The notes under the pieces are model-generated. The model made no database searches. It was given only the letters and a program-made list of their open reading frames with translations, and was not told where the DNA came from. 64,000 nucleotides of DNA from Pseudomonas tructae (GTDB taxonomy: Bacteria; Pseudomonadota; Gammaproteobacteria; Pseudomonadales; Pseudomonadaceae), in contig NZ_CP035952.1 of the NCBI RefSeq assembly GCF_004214895.1, forward strand, positions 558,001 to 622,000, in the 5' to 3' direction. This document shows, in pieces, positions 54,781-64,000 of this stretch. The position numbers and the translations under genes were made by a program. Each line of letters begins with the position of its first letter. The first letter of the stretch is position 1.

Positions 54781-55503
54781 ATGACTGAATCGCAAGAAAC
54801 GCCGAGCACCACCGAAGGCGAAGAGCGCCAACACCGCCGCATCAAGAGTTTCGTGATGCGCGCCGGGCGCATGACCGAAGGCCAGCAACGTGGCCTGGAC
54901 CAGGGTGGGCCGTTGTTCATCCTGCCCCTGGCTGACAGCCCGGTGGACTACGACCAGGTCTTCGGCCGCTCGGCGCCGCGTACCCTGGAGATCGGCTTCG
55001 GCATGGGCCACTCCCTGCTGGAAATGGCCGCTGCCGCCCCCGAGCAGGACTTCATCGGTGTCGAAGTACACCGTCCGGGTGTCGGTGCGCTGCTCAATGG
55101 CGTGCTGACCCAGGGCCTGAAGAACCTGCGGGTGTATGACTGCGATGCCATCGAAGTGCTGAACAAGTGCGTGGCTGACAACAGCCTCGACCGGCTGATG
55201 CTGTTCTTCCCCGACCCTTGGCACAAGAGCCGCCACCACAAGCGTCGCATCGTCCAGCCGGAGTTCGCAGCCCTGGTGCTGAGCAAGCTCAAGGTCGGCG
55301 GCGTGTTCCATATGGCGACCGACTGGGAGCCCTATGCCGAATACATGCTGGAAGTGATGAACGTTGCCCCGGGTTATCGCAACCTGGCTGCCGACGGCAA
55401 GTGCGTTGAGCGTCCGGCCGAGCGCCCGATCACCAAGTTCGAACGCCGTGGCGAGCGACTTGGGCATGGGGTGTGGGATCTGAAGTTCGAAAAACTGGCT
55501 TGA
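54781..55503 (+). CDS. trmB: tRNA (guanine-N7-)-methyltransferase TrmB
   Basis: 240 residues. It methylates G46 of tRNAs. SAM-binding [15 protein letters not shown] and the family [21 protein letters not shown] are diagnostic. Encoded 9 bases after thiG, and the thiG-trmB adjacency is conserved in pseudomonads. The N-terminus begins [20 protein letters not shown], an expected basic extension. Confidence 0.96.
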   Translation: MTESQETPSTTEGEERQHRRIKSFVMRAGRMTEGQQRGLDQGGPLFILPLADSPVDYDQVFGRSAPRTLEIGFGMGHSLLEMAAAAPEQDFIGVEVHRPGVGALLNGVLTQGLKNLRVYDCDAIEVLNKCVADNSLDRLMLFFPDPWHKSRHHKRRIVQPEFAALVLSKLKVGGVFHMATDWEPYAEYMLEVMNVAPGYRNLAADGKCVERPAERPITKFERRGERLGHGVWDLKFEKLA

Positions 55504-55508
55504 GGTCT

Positions 55509-55589
55509 ATCGCGGGGCAAGTCGAGGCGTCGCACCGCCGCTCCCACAGAGGTGTTTTGGGCTCTGTGGGAGCGGGCTTGCCCCGCGAT
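55509..55589. repeat. Hybrid REP pair: variant 40-nt REP plus canonical REP
   Basis: First unit (55509-55548) is the variant with the inserted TCGAGGCGTCGCACCGC before CGCTCCCACA; second (55565-55589) is the normal TGTGGGAGCGGGCTTGCCCC. Same architecture as at 21558-21638. Between trmB and the DUF3392 gene, which converge. Confidence 0.85.
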
Positions 55590-55594
55590 GCTAT

Positions 55595-55918
55595 TCAGCG
55601 CCGATCAGCGACTACGCCGATCAACACCAGCACAATCAGCAACACCGGCGCCAACGCATAGTTGTTGAACTGCGCCAGGCCTTTGATGACCCACGGCGTG
55701 GCATAGATCAGCGCCGCACCACTACCGATCATCACCAACACGGCCATGAACGGTACGCGCAAGGCGCCTGCTAGGCCGCCCAGGCGTTGTTCGACCCAAC
55801 CTTTGATGTCGGTGCCAAACAGCACCAGCAAACAGCCCACCAAGGCCAGGGAAATCTCCGACAAGTTGCTGCGACTCCAGCGGGAAACAGTCGAGAGCAG
55901 GTCGAGTACCAGGTCCAT
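55595..55918 (-). CDS. DUF3392 family membrane protein
   Basis: 107 residues with about two to three hydrophobic segments (23-38, 58-78 and 86-105), matching the DUF3392 family of unknown function. It is last in the metX-metW-DUF4426-rdgB-hemW-DUF3392 run; the ATG at 55918 lies 9 bases after the hemW stop. Two codons upstream a TTG begins the longer ORF, without support. Confidence 0.78.
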   Translation of the reverse strand: MDLVLDLLSTVSRWSRSNLSEISLALVGCLLVLFGTDIKGWVEQRLGGLAGALRVPFMAVLVMIGSGAALIYATPWVIKGLAQFNNYALAPVLLIVLVLIGVVADRR

Positions 55919-55927
55919 TCGCAATCC

Positions 55928-57142
55928 TTAGGTCAAGAAATACTGCAGCAGGTCGTTGAGGAACAGCTGGCCTCGTGGGGTGGCGACCAGTCGCGAGGTT
56001 TCGACCTGCAAAAGGCCTTTTTGTTCGGCCTCGCGACGGGCCTCGGCTAGCTGTTCCAGCGGCAACCCCGTGCGCAGGCTGAATTGATCGGCGTCCACGC
56101 CTTGGGTCAGGCGCAGGGCGTTCATCAGGAACTCGAAGGGCAGCTCATCCACCGGCAGCAGCTTCTCGCCGGCCTTGAAGGCCTTGGCCGGGTTCAGGTA
56201 GTCCTTGGGCAGGCGAGTCTTCCAGGTGCGCAGGATACGCCCGTCCGGGTGGCTGAGCTTGCCGTGGGCGCCGGCACCGATGCCGATGAAGTCGCCAAAA
56301 CTCCAGTAATTGAGGTTGTGGCGGGCCGCGCGGCCGGGCAGGGCGTAGGCTGAGACTTCATATTGGCGGTAGCCATGGCTGGCCATCAGCGCTTGTCCCG
56401 CTTCCTGGATGTCCCACAGGATGTCGTCCTCGGGCAGCAGCGGTGGCTGGTTCCAGAACACCGTGTTCGGCTCCAGGGTCAATTGGTACCAGGACAAGTG
56501 CGTTGGGTTCAGCGCGATGGCCTGGCGCAAGTCGCCGAGGGCGTCGTCCAGCGACTGGTCGGGCAGGCCGTGCATCAGGTCGAGGTTGAAGTTGTCGAAG
56601 CCTGCGTTGCGCGCCATGTCGGCGGCGCGAATGGCCTCGTCACCGTTGTGGATGCGCCCGAGCGCTTCGAGCTTGGCCTGCTGGAAACTCTGGATGCCGA
56701 TCGACAGGCGATTGATGCCCAACTGCCGGTAAGCCTTGAACTTCTCCTGTTCGAAGGTCCCGGGGTTGGCTTCCAGGGTGATCTCAATGTCGTGGGCAAA
56801 CGCGATGCGCTGCTCCACACCCACCAGCAAGCGGCCCAGGGCGCGGGCGCTGAACAGGCTCGGGGTGCCGCCGCCAAAGAAGATCGAACTGATCGGGCGG
56901 CCATAGACGGCGCCCAGCTCCTGGTCCAGGTCGGCCAGCAGAGCGTCGACATAGGCTTCTTCAGGCAGCTCGGGGCTGGCGGTGTGGGAGTTGAAGTCGC
57001 AGTACGGGCATTTACGCACGCACCAGGGGATATGAATGTACAGCGCCAGGGGTGGCAACTGTGGCAGGGCCACCCGCGGTGCTTGGGAAGTAAAGCCAGC
57101 CTCGCCCAGGTGCAGTGGCTGTGCCGGCGAACGATCGGTCAT
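55928..57142 (-). CDS. hemW: HemW, radical SAM haem chaperone-like protein
   Basis: 404 residues. Cys41, Cys45 and Cys48 ([12 protein letters not shown]) bind the [4Fe-4S] of radical SAM enzymes, and the HemW-type motif HNLNYW with GIGAGAHG ([21 protein letters not shown] region) is present, which distinguishes it from HemN coproporphyrinogen oxidase. It transfers haem to respiratory enzymes. The ATG at 57142 overlaps the rdgB stop by four bases. Upstream codons belong to rdgB. Confidence 0.92.
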   Translation of the reverse strand: MTDRSPAQPLHLGEAGFTSQAPRVALPQLPPLALYIHIPWCVRKCPYCDFNSHTASPELPEEAYVDALLADLDQELGAVYGRPISSIFFGGGTPSLFSARALGRLLVGVEQRIAFAHDIEITLEANPGTFEQEKFKAYRQLGINRLSIGIQSFQQAKLEALGRIHNGDEAIRAADMARNAGFDNFNLDLMHGLPDQSLDDALGDLRQAIALNPTHLSWYQLTLEPNTVFWNQPPLLPEDDILWDIQEAGQALMASHGYRQYEVSAYALPGRAARHNLNYWSFGDFIGIGAGAHGKLSHPDGRILRTWKTRLPKDYLNPAKAFKAGEKLLPVDELPFEFLMNALRLTQGVDADQFSLRTGLPLEQLAEARREAEQKGLLQVETSRLVATPRGQLFLNDLLQYFLT

Positions 57143-57735
57143 GCCAGGCCCAGACGTTGACGCAACAGGCTCATGGCGCGGGCACGGTGGCTGATCTGGT
57201 TCTTGTCGGCAGGGCTCAGCTGGGCGCTGGAGCAGTCGCGCTCCGGTACCCAGAACAGCGGGTCGTAGCCAAAACCGTGTTCTCCGCTGGCCTGGGTCAG
57301 GATGCGGCCGTGCCACAGGCCTTCGCAGAGGATCGGTAGCGGGTCGTCGGCGTGGCGCACCAGGGCCAGCACGCAGACGAACTGGGCGCCGCGCTGCTCC
57401 TGCGGGACATCCTTGAGCACATCGAGCAGCTTGGCGTTGTTGGCCGCATCGCCCTTGCCATCGGCGTAACGCGCTGAATAAATGCCGGGCGCGCCGCCAA
57501 GGAAGTCTACGGCCAGGCCCGAGTCGTCGGCCAGCGCCGGCATGCCGGAAATACGCGCGGCATTGCGCGCTTTGAGAATGGCGTTCTCGACGAACGACAG
57601 ACCGGTTTCTTCCGGTTCGACGCTGCTGAATTCGCCAATGGAACGCAGTTGCACGGTGTCACCGAGCATGGCCTGCAGTTCCTTGAGTTTGCCGGCGTTG
57701 TGGCTGGCCAGTACGATTTGCTGAAAAGTCATCAT
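57139..57735 (-). CDS. rdgB: XTP/dITP diphosphatase RdgB
   Basis: 198 residues. It hydrolyses deaminated purine nucleotides (dITP, XTP) and so avoids mutagenic incorporation. Family motifs: [13 protein letters not shown] near the N-terminus, [27 protein letters not shown] [11 protein letters not shown], and SHRARA. The start is MMTFQQIV; the second Met is equally possible. It overlaps the DUF4426 gene upstream (4 bases) and hemW downstream. Confidence 0.95.
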   Translation of the reverse strand: MMTFQQIVLASHNAGKLKELQAMLGDTVQLRSIGEFSSVEPEETGLSFVENAILKARNAARISGMPALADDSGLAVDFLGGAPGIYSARYADGKGDAANNAKLLDVLKDVPQEQRGAQFVCVLALVRHADDPLPILCEGLWHGRILTQASGEHGFGYDPLFWVPERDCSSAQLSPADKNQISHRARAMSLLRQRLGLA

Positions 57736-58166
57736 TGCCCTGGGAAAAGCTCTTGGTTGAAGCTGATGGTTTCGGTCTTGCCATCAACCCCAACGTTGAT
57801 GGTGAAGGTGCGGGTTTCCTGCTGCGGAACCGGATATTGGGCAATGTAGTAGATCGCCCCTTGTTCGTTGATCTGCTTGAACTTCAACGGTACCGAGTTG
57901 CTGGTCAGGTCTTTGACTGTGCCGCTGACTTGGGTGACCATCGGCTTGCCGGCCTTGATGACCGAAACGTTGATCACGCCCTGATTCTTGCTGCGAACCA
58001 GCTCAGTGGCCTTGGCGGTTTCGGGCGTCAGAAAAGTTGAAATAAAGGTGCTGTAGTGCACCGTGGTATCCCCGAACACTTCCTTGCGCTCGCCCTTGAT
58101 GGCATCGGCGGCGACTGCCGACAGGCTCAGGCTGGCAACCAGTAAACAGCTCAACAAGCGACCCAT
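57732..58166 (-). CDS. DUF4426 periplasmic protein
   Basis: 144 residues with a signal peptide (about 1-20, ending AVAADA), so likely periplasmic. The mature part, beta-rich, contains the [19 protein letters not shown] region typical of DUF4426. Function unknown. It sits between metW (24-base gap) and rdgB (overlap), suggesting a shared transcript for Met biosynthesis and housekeeping genes. Confidence 0.83.
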   Translation of the reverse strand: MGRLLSCLLVASLSLSAVAADAIKGERKEVFGDTTVHYSTFISTFLTPETAKATELVRSKNQGVINVSVIKAGKPMVTQVSGTVKDLTSNSVPLKFKQINEQGAIYYIAQYPVPQQETRTFTINVGVDGKTETISFNQELFPGQ

Positions 58167-58190
58167 GATCGTTCTCCTCCAGTGTGCGGG

Positions 58191-58811
58191 TTAAACCGCG
58201 ACCTTGTGTTCGGTAAGGCCGGGGCTGCTGACACGGTAAATGCCGATCTCACCTAGAAGATTAGGCCATAGCTTGCTCGCCCACCCGTGGCGGTGCAAAT
58301 GGTCGACCGCCAGGCGGTCGAGGACCTGGGCGCGGCGTTCGCCGCACAGGGCCTCGAAGTCTTCAAAGGTGCAGAAGTGGATGTTCGGCGTGTTGTACCA
58401 GGTATACGGCATGAAGTCGGATACCGGCATGCGACCTTTGGTCGCCAGGTACCAGCGGCAGCGCCAGTGGCCGAAGTTGGGGAAAGTGATGATGCACTGG
58501 CGGCCCACGCGCAGCATCTCGTCGAGGATCCGGTCAGGGTACTCCACGGCCTGCAGGGCCTGGGTCATGACCACCACGTCGAAACTGTTGCTGGCGAAGT
58601 TGCCCAAGCCCTTGTCGAGGTCCTGTTCGATGACGTTGACGCCCTTGGCCACGCACTGGGCGATGTTGTCAGGGTCGATTTCCAGGCCGTAGCCTGCGAC
58701 CTGCTTGTGGTCGCGCAGCGACGCCAGCAGCTCGCCACTACCGCAACCGAGGTCGAGTACCCGGCTGCCGGCGGGGATCCAGTCTTGGATGATTTCCAGG
58801 TCGGCTCTCAT
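58191..58811 (-). CDS. metW: MetW, methionine biosynthesis protein
   Basis: 206 residues with a SAM-methyltransferase-like fold: VLDLGCGSGELLASL near residue 20. MetW is encoded next to metX in many bacteria and has been found necessary for full homoserine acyltransferase activity in some; no enzymatic activity of its own is assigned. Seven bases downstream of metX. No signal or membrane segment. Confidence 0.93.
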   Translation of the reverse strand: MRADLEIIQDWIPAGSRVLDLGCGSGELLASLRDHKQVAGYGLEIDPDNIAQCVAKGVNVIEQDLDKGLGNFASNSFDVVVMTQALQAVEYPDRILDEMLRVGRQCIITFPNFGHWRCRWYLATKGRMPVSDFMPYTWYNTPNIHFCTFEDFEALCGERRAQVLDRLAVDHLHRHGWASKLWPNLLGEIGIYRVSSPGLTEHKVAV

Positions 58812-58818
58812 AAGGTCC

Positions 58819-59958
58819 TCAGCAGACGATGCGGTTCATGTAGTTCGTGAAACCCGTGATGTAGCGCGGGGTCGGGATCAGGAAGGCATCGTGGCCATAG
58901 GGCGAGTCGATATCCAGGTAGCAAACGTTCTTGCGTGCGGCGATCAGGGCGTCGACGATCTCCCGCGAGCGTGCTGGCGAGAAGCGCCAGTCGGTGGTGA
59001 ACGACATCACGCAGTAATCTGCCGTGACATGGGCCAGGGTCGCTGCCAGGTCGCCGCCGTGGCTGGCGGCCGGGTCGTAGTAGTCCAGGGCCTTGGTCAT
59101 CAGCAGGTAGGTGTTGGCGTCGAAGCGGCCGGAGAACTCTTCGCCCTGATAGCGCAGGTAGCTTTCGACCTGGAACTCGACGCTGTGGAAGTCGTAGTTG
59201 AGCTTGTCGCTTTTGAGCTCACGGCCGAATTTTTCGCCCATGGAGTCGTCGGACAGGTAGGTGATGTGGCCGACCATGCGCGCCAGCATCAGGCCGCGCT
59301 TGGGGATCACGCCCTGATCCTGGAACGAGCCGCCGTGGAATTCAGGGTCGGTGAGGATGGCCTGGCGCGCCACCTCGTTGAAGGCGATGTTCTGCGCCGA
59401 GAGCTTGGGTGCCGAGGCGATGTCCAGGCAGTGACGCACGCGGTCGGGGTAGGTGATGGTCCACTGCAGTGCTTGCATGCCACCCAGGCTGCCACCGACG
59501 ATGGCGGCCCATTGCGCGATGCCCAGGCGATCGGCCAGGCGCGCCTGGCTGTGTACCCAGTCTTCCACGGTCAATACCGGGAAATCGGCGCCATAGGGCT
59601 TGCCGGTGAGCGGGTTGAGGCTGCTGGGGCCGGTGCTGCCGTTGCAACCGCCAAGGTTGTTGAGGCTGACCACGAAGAAGCGATTGGTATCGATCGGCTT
59701 GCCGGGGCCGATGCAGCTGTCCCACCAGCCCGGTTTGCGGTCGTCGGGGCTGTGATAGCCGGCCGCATGGTGATGGCCGGATAGCGCATGACAGATGAGC
59801 ACGGCGTTGCTGGCGCTGCTGTTGAGCGTGCCGTAGGTTTCGTAGATCAGTTCATAGGAGGCCAGCGAGCGACCGCATGCCAGCGCCAGCGGCTCGCTGA
59901 ATTGCGCCAGTTGCGGTGTTACCAGACCGACCGAATCTTCGGGAAAGACAGTGGACAT
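58819..59958 (-). CDS. metX: Homoserine O-acyltransferase MetX
   Basis: 379 residues. It acylates homoserine (succinyl- or acetyl-CoA) for methionine synthesis; acyl donor cannot be fixed from the sequence here. Alpha/beta hydrolase fold with the nucleophile Ser in [13 protein letters not shown], and the C-terminal [10 protein letters not shown] and PYGHDAFLI with the expected catalytic His. First gene of the metX-metW run; no SAM riboswitch is seen upstream. Confidence 0.95.
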   Translation of the reverse strand: MSTVFPEDSVGLVTPQLAQFSEPLALACGRSLASYELIYETYGTLNSSASNAVLICHALSGHHHAAGYHSPDDRKPGWWDSCIGPGKPIDTNRFFVVSLNNLGGCNGSTGPSSLNPLTGKPYGADFPVLTVEDWVHSQARLADRLGIAQWAAIVGGSLGGMQALQWTITYPDRVRHCLDIASAPKLSAQNIAFNEVARQAILTDPEFHGGSFQDQGVIPKRGLMLARMVGHITYLSDDSMGEKFGRELKSDKLNYDFHSVEFQVESYLRYQGEEFSGRFDANTYLLMTKALDYYDPAASHGGDLAATLAHVTADYCVMSFTTDWRFSPARSREIVDALIAARKNVCYLDIDSPYGHDAFLIPTPRYITGFTNYMNRIVC

Positions 59959-60023
59959 CGACCCTGCTCACGCTTGAATGAGGCGTAAGTCTAAAGACCA
60001 CCGGGGTGGGGGGCAAGGAGCGT

Positions 60024-60080
60024 ATCGCGGGGCAAGCCCGCTCCTACTGACGTGCTGTAGGAGCGGGCTTGCCCCGCGAT
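60024..60080. repeat. REP inverted pair
   Basis: ATCGCGGGGCAAGCCCGCTC + CTAC, an 8-base centre, then GTAGGAGCGGGCTTGCCCCG. It lies just before the metX promoter and the end of yggT; the right edge is 3 bases from the YggT stop codon. Confidence 0.9.
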
Positions 60081-60083
60081 AGA

Positions 60084-60674
60084 TCAGACCAGCAGGCGCA
60101 GAATCTCCGGCATCCCGCTCATCGCCGCCAGGTTGTTGATCACCAGCATGTCGATCAGCTTCAGCGCCATGAATGCCAGGATCGGCGAGATATCCAGGCC
60201 GCCCAGGTTCGGCAGGATACGCCGGAACGGTGCGAGGAACGGATCGCAGATCTGGTTGATCAGCTCGGCGCCTGGGTTGTGGCTGCCCGGTGCGACCCAC
60301 GAGAGGATCACGCTGATGATCAGGGCGAAGAAGAAGATCTTCAGGAACAGCGCCGTCACCCCGATGATCGACCAGACCAGCAACTGCAGCGGGTTGCCGG
60401 TGGTGCCGTAGGCCAGCAGCAAGGTCAGGCCCATCACCAGCAGCTGGATGATGATCGCCAGCAGCAGCGACGACATGTCCAGGCCGAACAGGCTCGGGAT
60501 CACCCGGCGCATCGGCTTGAGCAGCGGTTGGGTGGCGCGTACGGCGAACTGGCTGAGCGGGTTGTAGAAGTCCGCACGCACCAGTTGCAGGACAAAGCGC
60601 AGGACCACGATCAGCAGGTAGAGGCTGCCCAGGGTCTGCAGTACATAGATTGCAGCGGTGTTCAATCCGATCAT
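60084..60674 (-). CDS. yggT: YggT family membrane protein
   Basis: 196 residues with two YGGT repeats, each a pair of membrane helices (about 5-30 and 60-85 first; 95-120 and 160-185 second). Each repeat carries the proline/arginine loop, LSQFAVRATQPLLKPMRRVI in the first and PFLAPFRRILPNLGGLD in the second. Family function is not settled; a link to osmotic or cation tolerance has been suggested. The start at 60674 is 10 bases after the proC stop, thus in one operon. Confidence 0.92.
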   Translation of the reverse strand: MIGLNTAAIYVLQTLGSLYLLIVVLRFVLQLVRADFYNPLSQFAVRATQPLLKPMRRVIPSLFGLDMSSLLLAIIIQLLVMGLTLLLAYGTTGNPLQLLVWSIIGVTALFLKIFFFALIISVILSWVAPGSHNPGAELINQICDPFLAPFRRILPNLGGLDISPILAFMALKLIDMLVINNLAAMSGMPEILRLLV

Positions 60675-60684
60675 GTTCGGCTCC

Positions 60685-61503
60685 TTAGTTGCCCAGTTGT
60701 TCGGCCATTTCAGCCGAGCGGTGCGCGGCGGCACCCAGCGCCTGTTCCACCAGCGCTTCGAATCCATTGGCCTGGAACGACTTGATCGCCGCTTCCGTGG
60801 TGCCGGCCGGCGAGGTGACCCGGCGGCGCAGTTCGGCGGCGTCGACGTCACTGCTGACAGCCATGTGGGCGGCGCCCAGGGCGGTTTGCAGGGTCAGCTT
60901 GGCGGCGGTTTCCCGTGGCAGGCCAAGTTTTTCACCGGCGGCGGTCATGGCCTCGATCAGCAGGAAGAAATACGCAGGGCCACTGCCGGACACCGCGGTC
61001 ACTGCATCGAGCTGTTGTTCGTTGTCCAGCCACAGGGCGATGCCCACGGCCGACAGCAGTTGCTCGGCCTGCTGACGCTGAGCCGGCGTCACCTGGGCGG
61101 TGGCGAACAGGCCGCTGACGCCCTGACGCAGCAGCGCCGGGGTGTTGGGCATGCAGCGTACGATCGGCTGGGCGCCAAGCCAGTTGTTCATGCTTGCACA
61201 GGTGATCCCGGCGGCAATCGAGACCACCAGTTGCTCAGGCACAAGGCTCGGCTTGAGGGCCTCGCACACGGCCTTCATTGCCTGCGGTTTGACCGCCAGC
61301 ACCACCACGTCGGCGCCTTCGATGGCCTGGGCGTTGTCAGCGAACATCTCGATGCCGTGTTCGGCATGGATTTTTGCCCGCTGCTCGGCGCCCGGGTCGC
61401 TGGCGCGGATCTGCGAAGCTTCCAGGCCCTGGGCGCGCAGGCCGCCGATCAGGCTGGCAGCCATGTTGCCGGCGCCGATAAAGGCAATACGAGTCTTGCT
61501 CAT
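60685..61503 (-). CDS. proC: Pyrroline-5-carboxylate reductase ProC
   Basis: 272 residues. It performs the last step of proline synthesis with NAD(P)H. The N-terminal nucleotide motif IAFIGAGNMAASLIGGL and the C-terminal ProC signature GSGPAYFFLLIEAM (then RRRVTSPAGTTEAAI) are present. Between yggS upstream (38-base gap) and yggT downstream. Confidence 0.96.
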   Translation of the reverse strand: MSKTRIAFIGAGNMAASLIGGLRAQGLEASQIRASDPGAEQRAKIHAEHGIEMFADNAQAIEGADVVVLAVKPQAMKAVCEALKPSLVPEQLVVSIAAGITCASMNNWLGAQPIVRCMPNTPALLRQGVSGLFATAQVTPAQRQQAEQLLSAVGIALWLDNEQQLDAVTAVSGSGPAYFFLLIEAMTAAGEKLGLPRETAAKLTLQTALGAAHMAVSSDVDAAELRRRVTSPAGTTEAAIKSFQANGFEALVEQALGAAAHRSAEMAEQLGN

Positions 61504-61541
61504 GTCAGGTCCTTGATAGGGAAAGAGGGAATAAGCATGGG

Positions 61542-62228
61542 TCAGGGCTGGCCGTAGTCGCGGGCACCGAACAGCGCAGTGCCGATACGCACCCAGGTTG
61601 CGCCCTGGGCAATTGCGGCTTCCAGGTCATGGCTCATGCCCATGGACAAGGTATCGAGTGGCAAGCCCAGGCTCGCCTGCAACTCGCGAACCCGGGCAAA
61701 GGCCGCTTGCTGGGCCGCCTCGTCGTCGGTCGGCTCGGGAATCGCCATCAGCCCGCGCAGGCGCAGGCGTGGCAGCGCGGAAATGGCGCGGGCCAGGGCT
61801 GGCAACTCTTCGGGGGTGCAGCCGGACTTGCTCGCTTCGCCACTGACGTTGACCTGCAGGCAGATATTCAATGCAGGCAGGTCGACAGGGCGTTGCTCGG
61901 ACAGGCGTTGGGCGATTTTCAAGCGGTCCACGGAATGTACCCAGGCAAAGTGCTCGGCAATCGCACGAGTCTTGTTCGACTGAATGGGGCCGATGAAGTG
62001 CCAGGTCAAGGGCAGGTCGGTCAATTCGGCCTGTTTGTTCAGCGCTTCCTGCAGGTAATTCTCACCGACATCGCGTACGCCGGCGGCGAAGGCTTCGCGC
62101 ACGGCAGCGGCGGGTTTGGTCTTGCTCACGGCCAGCAACTGCACCGCCGCAGGCTCGCGCCCGGCGGCCAGGGCGGCGGCACGGATGCGTGCGGCGAGGG
62201 TGGAAAGGTTGTCTGCTATGGTGGACAT
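61542..62228 (-). CDS. yggS: PLP-binding homeostasis protein YggS (PLPBP)
   Basis: 228 residues. Alanine-racemase-like TIM barrel with the PLP-binding Lys36 in LLAVSKTKP and the phosphate loop GMSHDLEAAIAQGATWVRIG. It has no known catalytic reaction and is thought to buffer PLP. First gene of the yggS-proC-yggT operon, divergent from pilT. Confidence 0.94.
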   Translation of the reverse strand: MSTIADNLSTLAARIRAAALAAGREPAAVQLLAVSKTKPAAAVREAFAAGVRDVGENYLQEALNKQAELTDLPLTWHFIGPIQSNKTRAIAEHFAWVHSVDRLKIAQRLSEQRPVDLPALNICLQVNVSGEASKSGCTPEELPALARAISALPRLRLRGLMAIPEPTDDEAAQQAAFARVRELQASLGLPLDTLSMGMSHDLEAAIAQGATWVRIGTALFGARDYGQP

Positions 62229-62294
62229 TGATCGATGCCAGCGGCTCTTTGGGTCTGCGGCATTCTACCTGCTTGGCGGCCTTTGGGGAGTCTC

Positions 62295-63323
62295 ATGGAT
62301 GTGACGCAACTGCTGGCGCTGGCAGTGCAGGCTGGCGCCAGCGACCTGCACCTGGCAGCGGGCGAGGTCCCGGCGCTACGGCTTGAAGGGCGTTTGCGGC
62401 CGATGACGCTGCCACGGCTGACACCCGGGCAGATGAATGAATTGCTCGCTCAGCTCATGTCCGCCGCGCAGCAAAAGGATTTTGAAACACATCTGGATAT
62501 CGACTTTGCCTTTGCCGTGCCAGCATTGGCGCGCTTTCGGGTCAATGCATTCCAGCAACACCAGGGCGCCGCTGCAGTGCTGCGGGTGATTCCGGCACAG
62601 GTCAGCAGCCTCGCCGAGCTCGGTCTCGGGGATGTGTTTCGGCAGATTGCCGAACTGCCGGGCGGGCTGGTGCTGGTCACCGGGCCCACCGGTTCGGGTA
62701 AATCAACCACCCTGGCAGCATTGGTCGATCACCTGAACCGTGAGCGGTCGCTGCATATCGTTACCCTCGAGGACCCCATCGAGTTTATCCACCGCTCGCA
62801 GCGCAGCCGGATCAGCCAGCGCGAAATCGGCCGACACAGCCATGGCTTTGCCCAGGCCTTGCGCGCCGCGTTGCGCCAGGATCCGAATGTGATCATGCTC
62901 GGGGAGCTGCGTGACCCGCAGACCATCGGCCTGGCCCTGACTGCGGCGGAAACCGGGCACCTGGTGCTGGCCACGGTGCACACCGGCTCGGCAGCAAAAA
63001 CCATCGACCGCTTGGTGGATGTGTTTGCTGCCCAAGAGAAGCAGTGGGTGCGTGCCATGCTCGCCGAGGCGTTGCAGGCGGTGGTGTCGCAGGTGCTGAT
63101 CGAACGCGTTGGCGGTGGCCGGGTGGCGGCCCATGAGGTTCTGCTGGCAACACCTGCCGTGCGCAACCTGATCCGCGAGGGCAAGGTGGCGCAGTTGCAA
63201 TCGGTGATTCAGACAGGTGGGGCGCAGGGCATGCAAACCCTGGAAGGTTGCCTGCAGGATCTGCTGCGCCGAGGGCTGATCAGCCCTGACAGCGCCCCGG
63301 AGCGGGCGCCGGGGCAGTTCTAG
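62295..63323 (+). CDS. pilT: PilT-like type IV pilus retraction ATPase
   Basis: 342 residues. Secretion ATPase with Walker A GPTGSGKST (130-138), Asp box TLEDPIEFIH, Walker B IMLGELRD, and the His box TVHTGSAAKTIDR. The retraction-specific AVRNLIREGKVAQL motif is retained. I start at the ATG at 62295, giving MDVTQLLALAVQAGASDLH; upstream in-frame codons overlap the yggS promoter. Next to yggS as in P. aeruginosa, but no pilU follows. The stop overlaps the convergent C40 peptidase gene. Confidence 0.9.
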   Translation: MDVTQLLALAVQAGASDLHLAAGEVPALRLEGRLRPMTLPRLTPGQMNELLAQLMSAAQQKDFETHLDIDFAFAVPALARFRVNAFQQHQGAAAVLRVIPAQVSSLAELGLGDVFRQIAELPGGLVLVTGPTGSGKSTTLAALVDHLNRERSLHIVTLEDPIEFIHRSQRSRISQREIGRHSHGFAQALRAALRQDPNVIMLGELRDPQTIGLALTAAETGHLVLATVHTGSAAKTIDRLVDVFAAQEKQWVRAMLAEALQAVVSQVLIERVGGGRVAAHEVLLATPAVRNLIREGKVAQLQSVIQTGGAQGMQTLEGCLQDLLRRGLISPDSAPERAPGQF

Positions 63324-63955
63324 CGCTTGGCCAGGGCCAGTTGCTGGCTTTTGGGCAGAACGCGTTTGGCAACGACGTAACGGCTTTGCCAGTAAGGCTT
63401 GTTCAAGGTGTCGATGCTGACCCGCTTGCCGGTACGCGGGGCGTGGATGAAGCGGTCGTTACCCAGGTAAATGGCGACATGGTTGACCCGGCGGCTCTTG
63501 ATGTTGAAGAAAATCAGGTCGCCTGGCTTGAGGTCGTTGCGGTCGACCTTGATGCCGTGGCCGCTGGCCATGGCATTGGAGGTGCGTGGCAGGTCGACTT
63601 CATCGATGTCGTTGAAGGCGTATTTGACCAGGCCGCTGCAGTCAAAGCCCTTGCTCGGGCTGCTACCGCCCCAGCGGTACGGGGTGCCGAGCACGTTGAC
63701 CGCGCGGCTGAGCACATCGCTGCTCTGTTGCGGCGACATGGCAGCGGCGACCGGCAGCGGCGTGCTCGAGCGGCTGCTGCGCTTGGGGTTGTGCTGGACT
63801 TTGCTGCTACCGACGCTCTTGTGTGGGCGCGTAGCAGTGGAATTGGAGGTATACCCGGAGAAACCGTTGGGTAACCGTTGCTCACGATTGGTGGCGTGGG
63901 CAGCCAGTGGCAATAATAGGCAGATGGTCAGCCATGTCTTGAAAAAAGGACGCAT
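63320..63955 (-). CDS. C40-family (NlpC/P60) peptidase, secreted
   Basis: 211 residues. A signal peptide (residues 1 to about 21, ending LAAHA), a low-complexity Ser/Arg/Thr-rich linker (about 38-70), then an NlpC/P60 domain: catalytic Cys106 in FDCSGLVKYAF, His159 in NHVAIYLGN and a third polar His171 near FIHAPRTGK. It cleaves peptidoglycan peptide links. The ATG at 63955 gives the signal peptide; the frame is open to 63985. Converges on pilT (4-base overlap). Confidence 0.88.
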   Translation of the reverse strand: MRPFFKTWLTICLLLPLAAHATNREQRLPNGFSGYTSNSTATRPHKSVGSSKVQHNPKRSSRSSTPLPVAAAMSPQQSSDVLSRAVNVLGTPYRWGGSSPSKGFDCSGLVKYAFNDIDEVDLPRTSNAMASGHGIKVDRNDLKPGDLIFFNIKSRRVNHVAIYLGNDRFIHAPRTGKRVSIDTLNKPYWQSRYVVAKRVLPKSQQLALAKR

Positions 63956-64000
63956 AGGCAGGGCTCTAGGTGAGTTGGCGCGCAACTTTATAACAGCTTT

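Noticed and set aside
53971..55467. 498-residue minus-strand frame opposite thiG and trmB
   Set aside because: Spans two genuine genes and their gap; typical antisense frame in GC-rich DNA.

Overview
The window is a 64 kb piece of a Pseudomonas chromosome, most likely the P. putida/P. fluorescens side of the genus. Base composition is high GC with strongly third-position-biased codons. Nearly every gene belongs to a Pseudomonas housekeeping family, and the gene order (ilvD, rlmI, mutM, ggt, fdx, coaD, lao genes, M16 pair, rsmD, ftsYEX-rpoH, thiSG-trmB, hemW-rdgB, metWX, yggT-proC-yggS-pilT) follows the genus backbone. Copies of the typical Pseudomonas REP (inner core GCGGGCTTGCCCCGC) sit in many intergenic gaps. 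I see no rRNA, tRNA, CRISPR array, prophage, insertion sequence or transposase. Layout: 1-8.7 kb holds a partial SDR/DoxX gene, a DUF2269 membrane protein, a HAD phosphatase, rppH-ptsP, an NRDE/TANGO2 protein, a TauE/SafE exporter, lgt and thyA. 8.8-11.6 kb is a cadmium module: cadR and cadA divergent around a MerR-type operator. 11.6-18.2 kb is the main accessory block, a phosphonate cluster: a LysR regulator, a three-gene ABC importer of the 2-aminoethylphosphonate type, a FAD amine oxidase (HpnW/TIGR03364 type) and an HD-domain diiron oxygenase of the PhnZ/TmpB type. 18.2-21.0 kb carries a little-studied GTPase (DUF3482) plus membrane partner (DUF2868), followed by folA and a cystine-type symporter. 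23.0-27.8 kb contains a 715-bp gene-free stretch with a large imperfect inverted repeat, then a sigma/anti-sigma/TonB receptor iron-uptake signalling set. From 27.9 kb: ilvD, a DUF4153 membrane protein with a predicted calcium-type loop, rlmI, an HDOD protein, mutM, ggt, a 2[4Fe-4S] ferredoxin and coaD. 37.5-41.9 kb is a laoABCR-type long-chain alcohol/aldehyde oxidation operon with a divergent TetR regulator. 42-47.4 kb has a sulfurtransferase, a YheT-type hydrolase, rsmD and two M16 peptidases. 47.6-51.8 kb is ftsY-ftsE-ftsX-rpoH, with a sigma-E-like promoter before rpoH. 51.9-64 kb has DUF1993, mtgA, DUF423, thiS-thiG-trmB, the metX-metW-DUF4426-rdgB-hemW-DUF3392 run, the yggS-proC-yggT run, pilT and a C40 peptidase. 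Most of this is core physiology. The parts with most scope for new biology are the phosphonate cluster, which pairs a FAD oxidase with an HD oxygenase but has no hydroxylase partner here, the DUF3482/DUF2868 pair, the large inverted repeat before the sigma factor, the LaoA/LaoB export question, and a variant 40-nt REP paired with the standard REP at two loci.
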